Source: Antarcticimicrobium sp040365005
Lineage (GTDB): Bacteria; Pseudomonadota; Alphaproteobacteria; Rhodobacterales; Rhodobacteraceae
Assembly: GCF_040365005.1 (NCBI RefSeq)
Contig: NZ_BAABWV010000007.1
Span: forward strand, 124,001-188,000
DNA: 64,000 nucleotides
Direction: 5' to 3'
Made by a program: the position numbers and the translations under genes. The notes beneath the pieces are model-generated. The model ran no database searches and had not been told where the DNA came from. It was given only the letters and a program-made list of their open reading frames with translations. Numbering within the stretch: the first letter of the stretch is position 1; every line of letters starts with the position of its first letter. Positions 1 to 7,767 of this stretch are shown one piece after another.

Positions 1-117
1 GCCGGTCGTGGCATAGGACATCGCCTGCACCACCGGCAGGGCATCGAACCCGACCAGCACGCGATCGAAATGCGCCTGGATGCGCGCCGCATCCCCGGCC
101 AGCCGCTCGGCGAACAT
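1..117 (-). CDS. ispA: Polyprenyl (farnesyl/geranyl) diphosphate synthase, N-terminal fragment
   Basis: Only the first 39 codons lie in the window; the gene continues beyond base 1. The translated start (MFAERLAGDAARI...) ends in LPVVQAMSYATTG, which fits the conserved N-terminal helix of short-chain trans-prenyl diphosphate synthases just before the GGKRLR segment. The catalytic DDxxD motifs lie outside the window. The start codon overlaps the stop of the upstream xseB gene (TAATG), so the two are translationally coupled. xseB-ispA order is common in proteobacteria and supports the call. The enzyme would condense IPP with allylic diphosphates for quinone and undecaprenyl precursors. Chain-length specificity cannot be judged. 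Confidence 0.8.
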   Translation of the reverse strand, partial: MFAERLAGDAARIQAHFDRVLVGFDALPVVQAMSYATTG

Positions 118-371
118 TACTGGCCTTCGACCGGCTTTATGCCCGTCGGGGTGCCGTCCGCGTCCAGCGTGATCGCCGCGACCTTTTCCTCGGCGCGCTT
201 CAACTCGTCCTCGCAGCGTTTCTTCAGCTTGGCGCCGCGCTCGTACAGCGCGATGGATTCCTCCAGCGCCACCTCGCCACGCTCGAGCCGGTCCACCACC
301 GACTCCAGCTCTTTCATCGCCTGTTCGAAACTCATCTTCTCGACGGGTGTGCTCGGGGGGGTCTCAGTCAT
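117..371 (-). CDS. xseB: Exodeoxyribonuclease VII small subunit
   Basis: 84 residues, the usual size of XseB. The sequence has the family signature MSFEQAMKELESVVDRLERG followed by a second helix (LEESIALYERGAKLKKRCEDEL). Together these form the small helical hairpin that binds the large subunit XseA; the complex degrades single-stranded DNA in the cytoplasm. xseA is not in the window. The start overlaps the stop of the deacetylase-family gene by ATGA, and the stop overlaps the ispA start, so the three genes form one operon transcribed leftwards. An alternative start at Met13 would remove a Pro/Thr-rich tail. The four-base overlap favours the longer form. Confidence 0.95.
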   Translation of the reverse strand: MTETPPSTPVEKMSFEQAMKELESVVDRLERGEVALEESIALYERGAKLKKRCEDELKRAEEKVAAITLDADGTPTGIKPVEGQ

Positions 372-1291
372 GTCGCGGCCTTCATCAGTTCTTCCACATG
401 CGCCTTGGCCGATACGGCCAGCGCGTTCAGATCATACCCGCCCTCCAAAGTCGAGACGATCCGGCCCCCGCACAGCGTATCGGCAAGTTTGCACAGCTCG
501 GCGGTCAGCCAGGCATAATCCTGCACCTCCCACTCCAGCTGCGCCAGCGGATCGTCGCGATGGGCGTCGAATCCGGCCGAGATCACGATCAGCTCGGGCC
601 GGAAGGCGCGCAGCCGGTCAAAGGCCGCGCCCCAGGCCGTGCGCATCTCGGCGCTGCCGCTGCCCGGCGGCAGGGGCAGGTTCAGCACGTTGTCATAGCC
701 GCCGGTCTCATGGGCCTGCCCGGTCCCGGGCCAGAGCGGCAGCTGCTGGCTGGTGATCACCAGCGCGCGCCGCTCCCCCGAGAGCAGCTCTTGCGTGCCA
801 TTGCCGTGATGGACGTCGAAATCCACCACCGCCACCCGCGACAGCCGGTGATGCTCCAGCGCGTATTGCGCTGCCAGCGCAGCGGTGCCGAACAGGCAGA
901 ACCCCATCGGCGTTTCCGCCTCGGCGTGATGCCCCGGCGGGCGGGTGGCGCAAAAGGCATTGCCGACCTCGCCCGCAAGCACCAGGTCCACCGCCCGCAG
1001 CGCGCCGCCGACGGCGCGGAACGCCGCCGCGAGCGAGCCGGGCGACATCCAGGTGTCGGCGTCCAGCTGCACGATCCCGGCCTCGGGCCGACGGTCGCGC
1101 AATTCCTGCAGATAGGCGGCCGGATGCAGCCGCAACACGTCGTCCTCGGCCGCCAACGGCGCGGTCACGCGCCGCAACTCCAGCGGCTCCAGCGCCTGCA
1201 GCACGCGCTCCAGTCGCGCCACCTGCTCGGGGTGGTCGGCCGGGGTCTCGTGCCCGAGACACTCGGCATGGGTGATCAGGGCGGTGGTCAT
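368..1291 (-). CDS. Histone deacetylase / acetoin utilization (AcuC) family amidohydrolase
   Basis: 307 residues with the class II-like deacetylase fold. Visible motifs are the paired histidines in TRPPGHHAE (about 117-123), the zinc ligands in VVDFDVHHGNGTQ (Asp159, His161), SAGFDAHRDD (about residue 250) and the terminal glycine-rich EGGYDL. All catalytic and zinc residues appear intact, so it should hydrolyse an acyl-amide such as an acetylated polyamine or acetyl-lysine. The true substrate is unknown; bacterial members include acetylpolyamine amidohydrolases and APAH-like proteins. It is the first gene of the leftward operon with xseB and ispA. Its start at 1291 is followed within 70 bp by the petR stop. 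Confidence 0.88.
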   Translation of the reverse strand: MTTALITHAECLGHETPADHPEQVARLERVLQALEPLELRRVTAPLAAEDDVLRLHPAAYLQELRDRRPEAGIVQLDADTWMSPGSLAAAFRAVGGALRAVDLVLAGEVGNAFCATRPPGHHAEAETPMGFCLFGTAALAAQYALEHHRLSRVAVVDFDVHHGNGTQELLSGERRALVITSQQLPLWPGTGQAHETGGYDNVLNLPLPPGSGSAEMRTAWGAAFDRLRAFRPELIVISAGFDAHRDDPLAQLEWEVQDYAWLTAELCKLADTLCGGRIVSTLEGGYDLNALAVSAKAHVEELMKAAT

Positions 1292-1361
1292 CGGCTCTCC
1301 CGTCTTTTTCTGGCCGGAATCACGTGCGCTGAAAGCGAACCCCGCCTTCGCTCCGACCGCC

Positions 1362-2063
1362 TCAGTCCGGCGCCAGCATGTAGCCCGCGCCGCGTACCGT
1401 CTGCAGGTAGCGGGGCTGTTTCGGGTCGGTCTCGATCTTGCGCCGCAGCCGGGTGATCTGCACGTCCACCGCCCGCTCCTGCGCCTGGCCCCGGTCGCGG
1501 CCCAGGTCCTCGACCAGCTTGGCGCGGCTCACCGGCTCGCCTGGGCAGGCGGAAAAGATCCGCATCAGCTGGCTTTCGGTGGCGGTCAGCCGCACCAGCT
1601 CATCGCCCTGCCACATCTCGCCGCGCTCGATGTCATAGCGGATCGGCCCCAGGTTCAGGATCTTGGGCACCGCCTGTTCCGCCGGGGTCTCCGGCATCCG
1701 CCGCAGGATCGCGTTGATACGGAGCAAAAGCTCCTTGGGCTCGAACGGCTTGGCCAGGTAATCGTCGGCGCCCGCCTCCAGACCGGCGATCCGGTGCTCG
1801 GTCTCGCCCCGCGCGGTCAACAGCAGGATCGGCGTGCTCAGCGTTTCGCGCAGCGACTGCGTCAGGCTCACCCCGTCCTCGCCCGGCATCATCACGTCCA
1901 TCACGATCAGGTCGAACTCGAGCCCCGCCAGGATCCGCCGCGCATGGGCCGCATCGCGGGCGGCCGAGACCAGGAACCCGTTCCGCACCAGGAACTTCTG
2001 TAGCAGCTCGCGGATGCGCTCGTCATCGTCCACGATCAGCAGGTGGGCGTCCATCGCGGTCAT
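1362..2063 (-). CDS. petR: OmpR/PhoB-type response regulator, PetR-like
   Basis: 233 residues. The N-terminal receiver domain (about 5-120) has the acidic pocket LIVDDDE, phospho-acceptor Asp56 in LIVMDVMMP and the conserved lysine in LAKPFEP. The C-terminal winged helix (about 135-230) ends in VRGAGYML. Paired with a MarR gene through an ATGA overlap, it matches the petP-petR pair of Rhodobacter capsulatus, whose products are needed for cytochrome bc1 complex expression and growth. No histidine kinase lies next to it, as in the Rhodobacter locus. The call rests on architecture and gene order; target genes cannot be read here. An alternative start at Met4 is possible. Confidence 0.82.
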   Translation of the reverse strand: MTAMDAHLLIVDDDERIRELLQKFLVRNGFLVSAARDAAHARRILAGLEFDLIVMDVMMPGEDGVSLTQSLRETLSTPILLLTARGETEHRIAGLEAGADDYLAKPFEPKELLLRINAILRRMPETPAEQAVPKILNLGPIRYDIERGEMWQGDELVRLTATESQLMRIFSACPGEPVSRAKLVEDLGRDRGQAQERAVDVQITRLRRKIETDPKQPRYLQTVRGAGYMLAPD

Positions 2064-2584
2064 CCGGCGCTGTCCTTCAGCCGCAGGTAACAGCGGTGCA
2101 TGTCGCCATCCATCATCGATTCCAGTACCTTGCGAAAGCCCGCCACCGCCTCCGGCCCGGCCTCGCGGTAGGCGGCGCGCATCCGGGCGCGCTGGGCATC
2201 GGAGAGAGTCGCCTCCAGCTCGTGCCCGGCCTCGGTCAGGTAGAGATGCCGCTCGCGCTTGTCGAGGTTGCCGACCCGGCTCTCGACCAGCCCGTCGGCG
2301 ATCAGCGTCCGCAGCACCCGGTTCAGCGATTGCTTGGTCACCCCGAGGATGGCCAGCAGGTTGTTCACCGTGGTGCCCGGCGCGCGGTTGATGAAATGGA
2401 TCGCCCGGTGATGGGCGCGGCCATAGGCCAGCTCGGCCAATATGCGGTCGGGATCGGCGGTGAACCCGCGATAGGCAAAGAACATTGCCTCGATGCCCTG
2501 CCGCAGTTGCTCGTCGGTAAGAAACAGCAGGCTCTCGCCGCTGTGCACCTGCGCCGTGCGCCCGTCCGTCATGGTCGTACCCAT
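2060..2584 (-). CDS. petP: MarR-family transcriptional regulator, PetP-like
   Basis: 174 residues with a MarR winged helix. The recognition region is LAILGVTKQSLNRVLRTLIADG, followed by the wing (VGNLDKRERHLYLTEAG). It overlaps petR by ATGA, so the pair is co-transcribed leftwards, as in Rhodobacter petP-petR. Two starts are possible, Met1 at 2584 and Met5 at 2572. The second has a better-spaced GGG upstream, so the N-terminus is uncertain by four residues. The gene is divergent from ilvE across a 165-bp gap that holds inverted repeats which could serve autoregulation. The effector is unknown. Confidence 0.82.
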   Translation of the reverse strand: MGTTMTDGRTAQVHSGESLLFLTDEQLRQGIEAMFFAYRGFTADPDRILAELAYGRAHHRAIHFINRAPGTTVNNLLAILGVTKQSLNRVLRTLIADGLVESRVGNLDKRERHLYLTEAGHELEATLSDAQRARMRAAYREAGPEAVAGFRKVLESMMDGDMHRCYLRLKDSAG

Positions 2585-2611
2585 CCCTGCTGGCAGCCTT
2601 TCTGATCCTGT

Positions 2612-2664
2612 CTTGGAGAGTTTACGTCAGTCTTATTGACATTCCAAGACCAGACCGATATCGA
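2612..2664. promoter_or_regulatory. Divergent petP/ilvE control region with inverted repeats and a -35 hexamer
   Basis: CTTGGA at 2612-2617 is matched by TCCAAG at 2643-2648. Inside it, GTCA at 2626-2629 is matched by TGAC at 2637-2640. A perfect TTGACA (2636-2641) lies on the plus strand, with a weak -10-like TATCGA 17 bp downstream at 2659. The placement fits an ilvE promoter overlapped by a regulator site, perhaps for the MarR protein encoded next door. This is inference from sequence only. Confidence 0.35.
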
Positions 2665-2749
2665 ATCGCATCTTTTGCGCAACTTTATGTCCGACTCGGA
2701 CGCGAAGCTGCAACAAAAGGAAACCGCACAGAAGAATGGAGAATGTGCA

Positions 2750-3616
2750 ATGTCGGGATATGATGACCGCGACGGCAAGATCTGGATGGATGGCCAGTTG
2801 ATTGACTGGCGTGAGGCGAACGTACATATCCTGACCCACGCGCTGCATTACGCGAGCTCGGTATTCGAGGGCGAACGGTGCTATAACGGCAAGATCTTCA
2901 AGGGCGTCGAACACTCCCACCGGCTGCGCAGTTCGGCACAGCTTCTGGACATGGAGGTCCCCTATTCGGTCGAAGAGATCGAGGCGGCGAAATATGCCAT
3001 GCTCAAGGCCAACGGCTGGACCGACGCCTATGTGCGCGCGATTGCCTGGCGCGGCGCGGGCGAGGACATGGGTGTCTCGGCGGCGCGCAACCCGGTGCGC
3101 CTTGCGGTGGCCGGCTGGGAATGGGGCGCCTATTACGGCGACGCCAAGACCAAGGGTGCCAAGATCGGCATCTCGCGCTGGAAACGGCCCAGCCCCGAGA
3201 CGATCCCGGTGCACGCCAAGGCCGCCGGCCTCTACATGATCTGCACCATGTCCAAGCACGAGGCCGAGGCCCAGGGATTCTCGGACGCGCTGTTCATGGA
3301 TTATCGCGGCTACGTGGCCGAATGCACCGGCGCCAACATCTTCTTCGTCAAGGATGGCGAGGTGCATACGCCGCTGCCCGACAGTTTCCTGAACGGGATC
3401 ACCCGCCAGACCGTGATTGGCCTGCTCAAGGAAAAGGGAATCCGGGTCTATGAACGCCACATCGAACCCTATGAACTGGAAGGGTTCGAGCAAAGCTGGC
3501 TGACCGGCACCGCCGCCGAGGTCACCCCGGTCGGCCAGATCGGCGATTACCATTTCGAGGTTGGCGCGCTCACCCGTGACATTGCCCAGACCTACGAGGA
3601 ACTGGTCCGGCGCTGA
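2750..3616 (+). CDS. ilvE: Branched-chain amino acid aminotransferase (class IV)
   Basis: 288 residues from the ATG at 2750, chosen because GGAG sits 8 bp upstream at 2738-2741 and the protein then begins right before the conserved DGKIWMDGQLIDW segment. The 38 in-frame codons upstream look non-coding. Visible features are the fold-IV start HALHYASSVFEGER, the PLP lysine in VHAKAAGLY (about Lys157), and the ECTGANIFFV and GITRQTVIGLL cofactor phosphate-binding segments. It transfers the amino group between glutamate and the 2-oxo acids of Val, Leu and Ile in the cytoplasm. It stands alone, divergent from petP and followed by tRNA-Gly. Length and motifs are full and typical of alphaproteobacterial IlvE. 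Confidence 0.95.
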   Translation: MSGYDDRDGKIWMDGQLIDWREANVHILTHALHYASSVFEGERCYNGKIFKGVEHSHRLRSSAQLLDMEVPYSVEEIEAAKYAMLKANGWTDAYVRAIAWRGAGEDMGVSAARNPVRLAVAGWEWGAYYGDAKTKGAKIGISRWKRPSPETIPVHAKAAGLYMICTMSKHEAEAQGFSDALFMDYRGYVAECTGANIFFVKDGEVHTPLPDSFLNGITRQTVIGLLKEKGIRVYERHIEPYELEGFEQSWLTGTAAEVTPVGQIGDYHFEVGALTRDIAQTYEELVRR

Positions 3617-3737
3617 CCGCAACCGATGATTGACCGTCATACCGGCGGTTCCGTCAGGGGGCGCATTCCGCGTCCCCTGACCCGCGAAAGGCACCCTTGA
3701 CGGCACCCCGCGCATTGCCTAGGACTACCGGCGCTGA

Positions 3738-3811
3738 GCGGGCGTTGTGTAGTGGTAAGACCTTAGCCTTCCAAGCTAATGACGCGGGTTCGATTCCCGC
3801 CGCCCGCTCCA
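3738..3811 (+). tRNA. tRNA-Gly (anticodon TCC)
   Basis: A complete cloverleaf can be drawn. The acceptor arm is GCGGGCG / CGCCCGC, the D arm contains GTAGTGGTAAGAC, the anticodon stem is TTAGC / GCTAA with loop CTTCCAA (anticodon TCC), and the T arm is GCGGG TTCGATT CCCGC. The discriminator base is T and the CCA end is encoded (3809-3811). It would read GGA/GGG codons. It lies between ilvE and the argE-like gene, with nothing at its 3' end that looks like an integrated element. Confidence 0.96.
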
Positions 3812-3894
3812 AGCTTTCTTCCCCACATCGCAAGCGCCCCGCGCAACATGGCGCAAGGTGTTGATGTGGCGCAGGAAACCGCGCCCGGCCGCGC

Positions 3895-5073
3895 CTAGTC
3901 CTCCGGCCCCACCAGCGCCGCCGAGCGCCCCAGTTTCTCCAGCATCTGCAAACAGGCCTGCATCTGGTCGAGGCTGACGAACTCGTCGGGCTTGTGCGCC
4001 TGCTCGATCGAGCCGGGCCCGCAAACCACGACCGAGGTTCCCATCTTCTGGAACAGCCCGGCCTCGGTGCCGAAGGGCACCACATGGGCGCCGTTGGCCC
4101 CGACCAGCCGCGATATCAGGTCGCGGGCGGCATTCTCTTCCATCGGCAACAGCCCGGCGACCTCGCCGATCACCTCGGTTTCGATCCAGGCTTCGTCGCA
4201 GACCGCGCGCATCGCCGGCAGCAACTCGTGATCGACATAGGCGGCGACCGCCTCCTTGACGAAATCCACGTCCGCGTCCTGCACCGGGCGCATTTCCCAG
4301 TCGACCTCGGCCTTGCCGGCGATCACGTTATGCGCCACGCCGCCACTGATCCGACCCACGTTCAGCGTGGTCCAGGGCGGCTCGAACCGGCCGTCATCGG
4401 GCGCGCGCAGCATCAGCGCCTGCCGCAGCTCCATCAGCCGGGTGACATAGCGCGCCGCGTATTCTGCCGCGTTCACCCCCCGCTCGGGCGATGATCCGTG
4501 CCCCTCCAGCCCGGAAAACCGCACCGTGTACTCGCAACAACCCTTGTGCCCCTCGATCACCCGCATCGAGGTCGGCTCGCCGATCACCGCCATCGCCGGG
4601 CGCAACCCGCGCTTTTCCAGCTCGGGCACCAGCGCCCGCGCGCCAAGACAGCCGACCTCCTCGTCATAGGTAAAGGCGAAATGCACCGGGCGGCGCAGAT
4701 CGGCCTGCGCGAATTCGGCCGCCATCACCGTCGCGGCGGCGATAAACCCCTTCATGTCGCAGCTGCCGCGACCATAGAGCAGCCCGCCCTCCTCGCGCAG
4801 GGCAAAGGGATCGCCGGTCCAGTCCTGGTCCTCGACCGGAACCACGTCGGTATGACCCGACAGCATGATTCCGCCCGGCCCTTCCGGCCCCAGCGTGGCA
4901 AACAGGTTGGCCTTGCGCCCGCTGGGATCGGCAAACAGGTCCACCCGTGCGCCGACCGCCTCCAGCCGCTGCGCCAGCTCGGCGATCATCGCCAGGTTGC
5001 TGTCGGAAGAGACCGTCGGATAGGAAATCAGCCGCTCCAGCAGCGCCACGGTTTCACTCAGCCGCGCGCTCAT
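3895..5073 (-). CDS. argE: M20-family acetylornithine deacetylase-like hydrolase
   Basis: 392 residues from the ATG at 5073, which overlaps the upstream gene's stop (ATGA). The reading frame extends further but without M20 features. Di-zinc M20 motifs are intact: SGHTDVVP, GRGSCDMKGF, the catalytic and metal acidic pair in TYDEEVGCLGA, GEPT and a C-terminal GxxEQAHKPDE. The family removes the N-acetyl group from N-acetylornithine, or analogous acyl groups from related amino acids, in the cytoplasm. Coupling to a DoeA-like M24 hydrolase and proximity to a polyamine-type transporter suggest a catabolic deacetylase rather than, or as well as, arginine biosynthesis. Naming it argE is therefore based on family only. 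Confidence 0.8.
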   Translation of the reverse strand: MSARLSETVALLERLISYPTVSSDSNLAMIAELAQRLEAVGARVDLFADPSGRKANLFATLGPEGPGGIMLSGHTDVVPVEDQDWTGDPFALREEGGLLYGRGSCDMKGFIAAATVMAAEFAQADLRRPVHFAFTYDEEVGCLGARALVPELEKRGLRPAMAVIGEPTSMRVIEGHKGCCEYTVRFSGLEGHGSSPERGVNAAEYAARYVTRLMELRQALMLRAPDDGRFEPPWTTLNVGRISGGVAHNVIAGKAEVDWEMRPVQDADVDFVKEAVAAYVDHELLPAMRAVCDEAWIETEVIGEVAGLLPMEENAARDLISRLVGANGAHVVPFGTEAGLFQKMGTSVVVCGPGSIEQAHKPDEFVSLDQMQACLQMLEKLGRSAALVGPED

Positions 5074-6254
5074 GGTTTGACGAACATCTTTCGTGGCCGG
5101 TTGCAAAAGGTCTCCGCCGGCCCTTCGTCGCGGATCAGGATGCTCTCGGTGATTTCCAGCCCCCAGTCGAGCATCCACAGCCCCGGCATGAAATGGAACG
5201 TCATGCCCGGCTCCAGCACGGTTTCATCCTCGGACCGCAAGGAGATGGTCCGCTCGCCCCAGTCCGGCGGATAGCTCAGCCCGATCGGATAGCCGCAGCG
5301 CGCGCCGCGCTCGATCCCGGCCCGCTCCAGCGGTTCGGCCAGCGCATTGGCGATGTCACAGGCCCGGTTGCCCGGCCGCGCCGCCTCCAGCCCGGCCTCC
5401 AGCCCCTCGATCAGCGCCGCCTCGGCCCGCAACAGGAAATCCGGCGGCGTGCCGAGGAAGATGGTGCGGCAGAACGGCGCGTGATAGCGCCGATAGCAGC
5501 CCGAGACCTCGAAAAAGGTCGCATGTCCGGTCTCGAACGGCTTGCCGTTCCAGGTCAGGTGCGGCGCCGCGGCATCCGGCCCCGAGGGCAGCAGCGGCAC
5601 GATCGCCGGGTAATCGCCCCAGGCCCCCTCGACACCGCGAATCGCATCGCGAAAGATCTCGGCCACCACGTCGTTCTTGGCGACGCCCGGCTCGACCCGC
5701 TCCAGCAGCCCGTCGACGATCTTCTCGGAAATCGCGGCCGCCTTGCGCATGAAGGCGATTTCCGGCTCCGATTTCACCGCGCGCTGCCAGTTCACCAGCG
5801 CGGTCGCATCCACCCAGAACACCTGCGACAGTGTCGCCGAGAGGGTCTCGAACGCCTTGGCCGAGAAATAGTAGTTGTCCATCTCCACGCCGATCCGCCC
5901 CTGTTCCAGGCCCAGCCCGGCCAGCCGGGCCGACAGGTCCTGCATCGGGTGCCGCTCGGTCGATTGCACGTAATTGTCGGCGTACCCCCAGACCCGGTCC
6001 TCCTCCATCCAGACCGTGCGCAGCGCGCCGTTGGTGTCCTGGTTGCGGCCCCACCAGATCGGATCCTCGTCCGGCAGCACGATCACGCCCTGGTGCACGT
6101 AGAACGACCAGCCGTCGTAGCCGGTCAGCCAGGCCTGATTCGACGGATCGGTGACGATCAGGGCATCCAACCCCCGTTCGGCCATCTCGCGGCGGGTCAG
6201 ATCCAGCCTGCGGCGGTATTCGTCGCGGGAAAAAGGCAGATCAATCACGGTCAT
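5070..6254 (-). CDS. Creatinase/ectoine-hydrolase-like M24-family hydrolase lacking the usual metal ligands
   Basis: 394 residues from the ATG at 6254 (GAGG seven bases upstream). The N-terminal creatinase domain (about 5-160) carries LTGYDGWSFYVHQGVI and YVQSTERHPMQDL; the C-terminal pita-bread domain follows. Positions that hold metal in aminopeptidase P and methionine aminopeptidase are mostly replaced: the first Asp of the DxG block is absent (EVSGCYRRYHAPFCRT), the HGIGL histidine is absent (GYPIGLSYPP), and EPGMTFHFMPG lacks the glutamate. That pattern fits metal-independent relatives such as creatinase and the ectoine hydrolase DoeA/EutD. With the coupled M20 deacetylase it could open a cyclic or amide substrate to an N-acyl amino acid. 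Substrate unproven. Confidence 0.75.
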   Translation of the reverse strand: MTVIDLPFSRDEYRRRLDLTRREMAERGLDALIVTDPSNQAWLTGYDGWSFYVHQGVIVLPDEDPIWWGRNQDTNGALRTVWMEEDRVWGYADNYVQSTERHPMQDLSARLAGLGLEQGRIGVEMDNYYFSAKAFETLSATLSQVFWVDATALVNWQRAVKSEPEIAFMRKAAAISEKIVDGLLERVEPGVAKNDVVAEIFRDAIRGVEGAWGDYPAIVPLLPSGPDAAAPHLTWNGKPFETGHATFFEVSGCYRRYHAPFCRTIFLGTPPDFLLRAEAALIEGLEAGLEAARPGNRACDIANALAEPLERAGIERGARCGYPIGLSYPPDWGERTISLRSEDETVLEPGMTFHFMPGLWMLDWGLEITESILIRDEGPAETFCNRPRKMFVKP

Positions 6255-6571
6255 TTCGCGCCTCGTCACACTGTCATGGAGTCGGCCCATATGGACACAA
6301 GCACTCGCGCGAACAAATATTTTTTTGCCCGGCCCTTTGACCCAGCGCAGAGCGCGCGAAATGCAAATCCGGCGCGCTGAAAAATTGTGCAACGCATCAT
6401 GTTGTGGTGTCGCTTTTTTCACCCACAATAGAGCCTGTATAAAGGTCCCGCGCGTCGACCCCGGTCCCGTCTTTTTTCGTTAACGGGTTGCACTGTGGCC
6501 GCTAACAGGTTTTATTTCATTACAGAAAGCGGCGCAGATCGCAGAATAACGATTATCACGGGGAGCCACTC
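6255..6571. promoter_or_regulatory. Divergent intergenic control region of the M24/argE and polyamine-type ABC operons
   Basis: This 317-bp gap holds no convincing gene. It is richer in A/T runs than its flanks. A weak plus-strand promoter can be drawn: TTGCAC at 6488-6493 and TTTATT at 6511-6516 with a 17-bp spacer. GGGGAG at 6560-6565 is the ribosome binding site for the TTG start at 6572. No clear operator palindrome was found. Confidence 0.35.
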
Positions 6572-7672
6572 TTGGCCGATACATCAAGCAACGATGCGTT
6601 CGTCGAATTCGAACGCGTGCAAAAGAGCTATGATGGCGAGACGCTGGTCGTCAAAGATCTCAACCTGTCCCTGCCCAAGGGCGAGTTTCTGACCATGCTG
6701 GGCCCGTCGGGATCGGGCAAGACCACCTGCCTGATGATGCTCGCCGGGTTCGAGACAGCCACCCACGGCGAGATCAAGCTCGACGGACGGCCGATCAACA
6801 ACATCCCGCCGCACAAGCGCGGCATCGGCATGGTCTTTCAGAACTACGCGCTGTTTCCGCACATGACGATCAACGAGAACCTCAGCTTTCCGCTCGAGGT
6901 CCGCAAGATCGGCAAGTCCGACCGCGAGGCCAAGGTCAAACGCGCGCTCGACATGGTCGAGATGGGCGCCTTTGGCGGCCGTCGCCCGGCCCAGCTCTCG
7001 GGCGGTCAGCAACAGCGGATCGCACTGGCCCGCGCTCTGGTGTTCGAACCGGAACTGGTGCTGATGGACGAACCGCTCGGCGCGCTCGACAAGCAGCTGC
7101 GCGAAAAGATGCAGTTCGAGATCACCGACCTGGCGCACCGCCTCGGCATCACCGTGGTTTACGTGACCCACGACCAGACCGAGGCGCTGACCATGTCCGA
7201 CCGCGTGGCGGTGTTCGACGATGGCCGGATCCAGCAGATCGCGCCGCCGGACGAACTTTACGAAAGCCCGCAGAACAGTTTCGTCGCCCAGTTCATCGGC
7301 GAGAACAACACGCTCGAAGGCACCGTCAAGGAACTCAGCGACGATCTGGCGCTGGTTCAGCTCGACGGTGGAGAGTTGATCGACTGCATGCCGGTCAACG
7401 TCCACGCCGTGGGCGAGCGTACCAAGGTGTCGATCCGGCCCGAGCGTGTCGAATTCCAGAAGGACCGCCTGAAAGAGGGGGCGCACCTCCTCAAGGCGAC
7501 GGTCAAGGAATTCATCTACATGGGGGACGTGTTCCGCACGCGCCTCAGCGTTGCCGGCAACGATGAATTCATCATCAAGTCACGCAACGCGCCGGACCAG
7601 GTCCGCCTGAAACCGGGCGAGCAGATCGAGATCGGCTGGCTTCCCGAGGATTGCCGGGCGCTCGACGCGTGA
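6572..7672 (+). CDS. potA: Polyamine-type ABC transporter ATP-binding protein
   Basis: 366 residues starting at TTG 6572, supported by GGGGAG six bases upstream. The nucleotide-binding domain has Walker A GPSGSGKTT, Q-loop VFQNYALFPH, signature LSGGQQQRI, Walker B LVLMDEPLGALD and the H-loop YVTHDQTEA. A C-terminal TOBE-like domain follows from about residue 250 to 366. It powers uptake through the two permeases downstream. It heads a rightward operon with binding protein (7768), permease (9054) and permease (10786). Family membership points to spermidine/putrescine-like cations or related small compounds; the actual substrate is not visible. Confidence 0.9.
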   Translation: MADTSSNDAFVEFERVQKSYDGETLVVKDLNLSLPKGEFLTMLGPSGSGKTTCLMMLAGFETATHGEIKLDGRPINNIPPHKRGIGMVFQNYALFPHMTINENLSFPLEVRKIGKSDREAKVKRALDMVEMGAFGGRRPAQLSGGQQQRIALARALVFEPELVLMDEPLGALDKQLREKMQFEITDLAHRLGITVVYVTHDQTEALTMSDRVAVFDDGRIQQIAPPDELYESPQNSFVAQFIGENNTLEGTVKELSDDLALVQLDGGELIDCMPVNVHAVGERTKVSIRPERVEFQKDRLKEGAHLLKATVKEFIYMGDVFRTRLSVAGNDEFIIKSRNAPDQVRLKPGEQIEIGWLPEDCRALDA

Positions 7673-7767
7673 GGGGCACGAACGTGCCGAAACCCCGGCG
7701 CCCAGACCGGGGGAAAAACAAGGAAACGCGAACAATTCGACGCGAAAACCACAAGGAGAGTCCAATC

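Noticed and set aside
3811..3894. Integration scar behind tRNA-Gly
   Set aside because: The 3' flank goes straight into the argE-like gene with no repeat or mobile gene.
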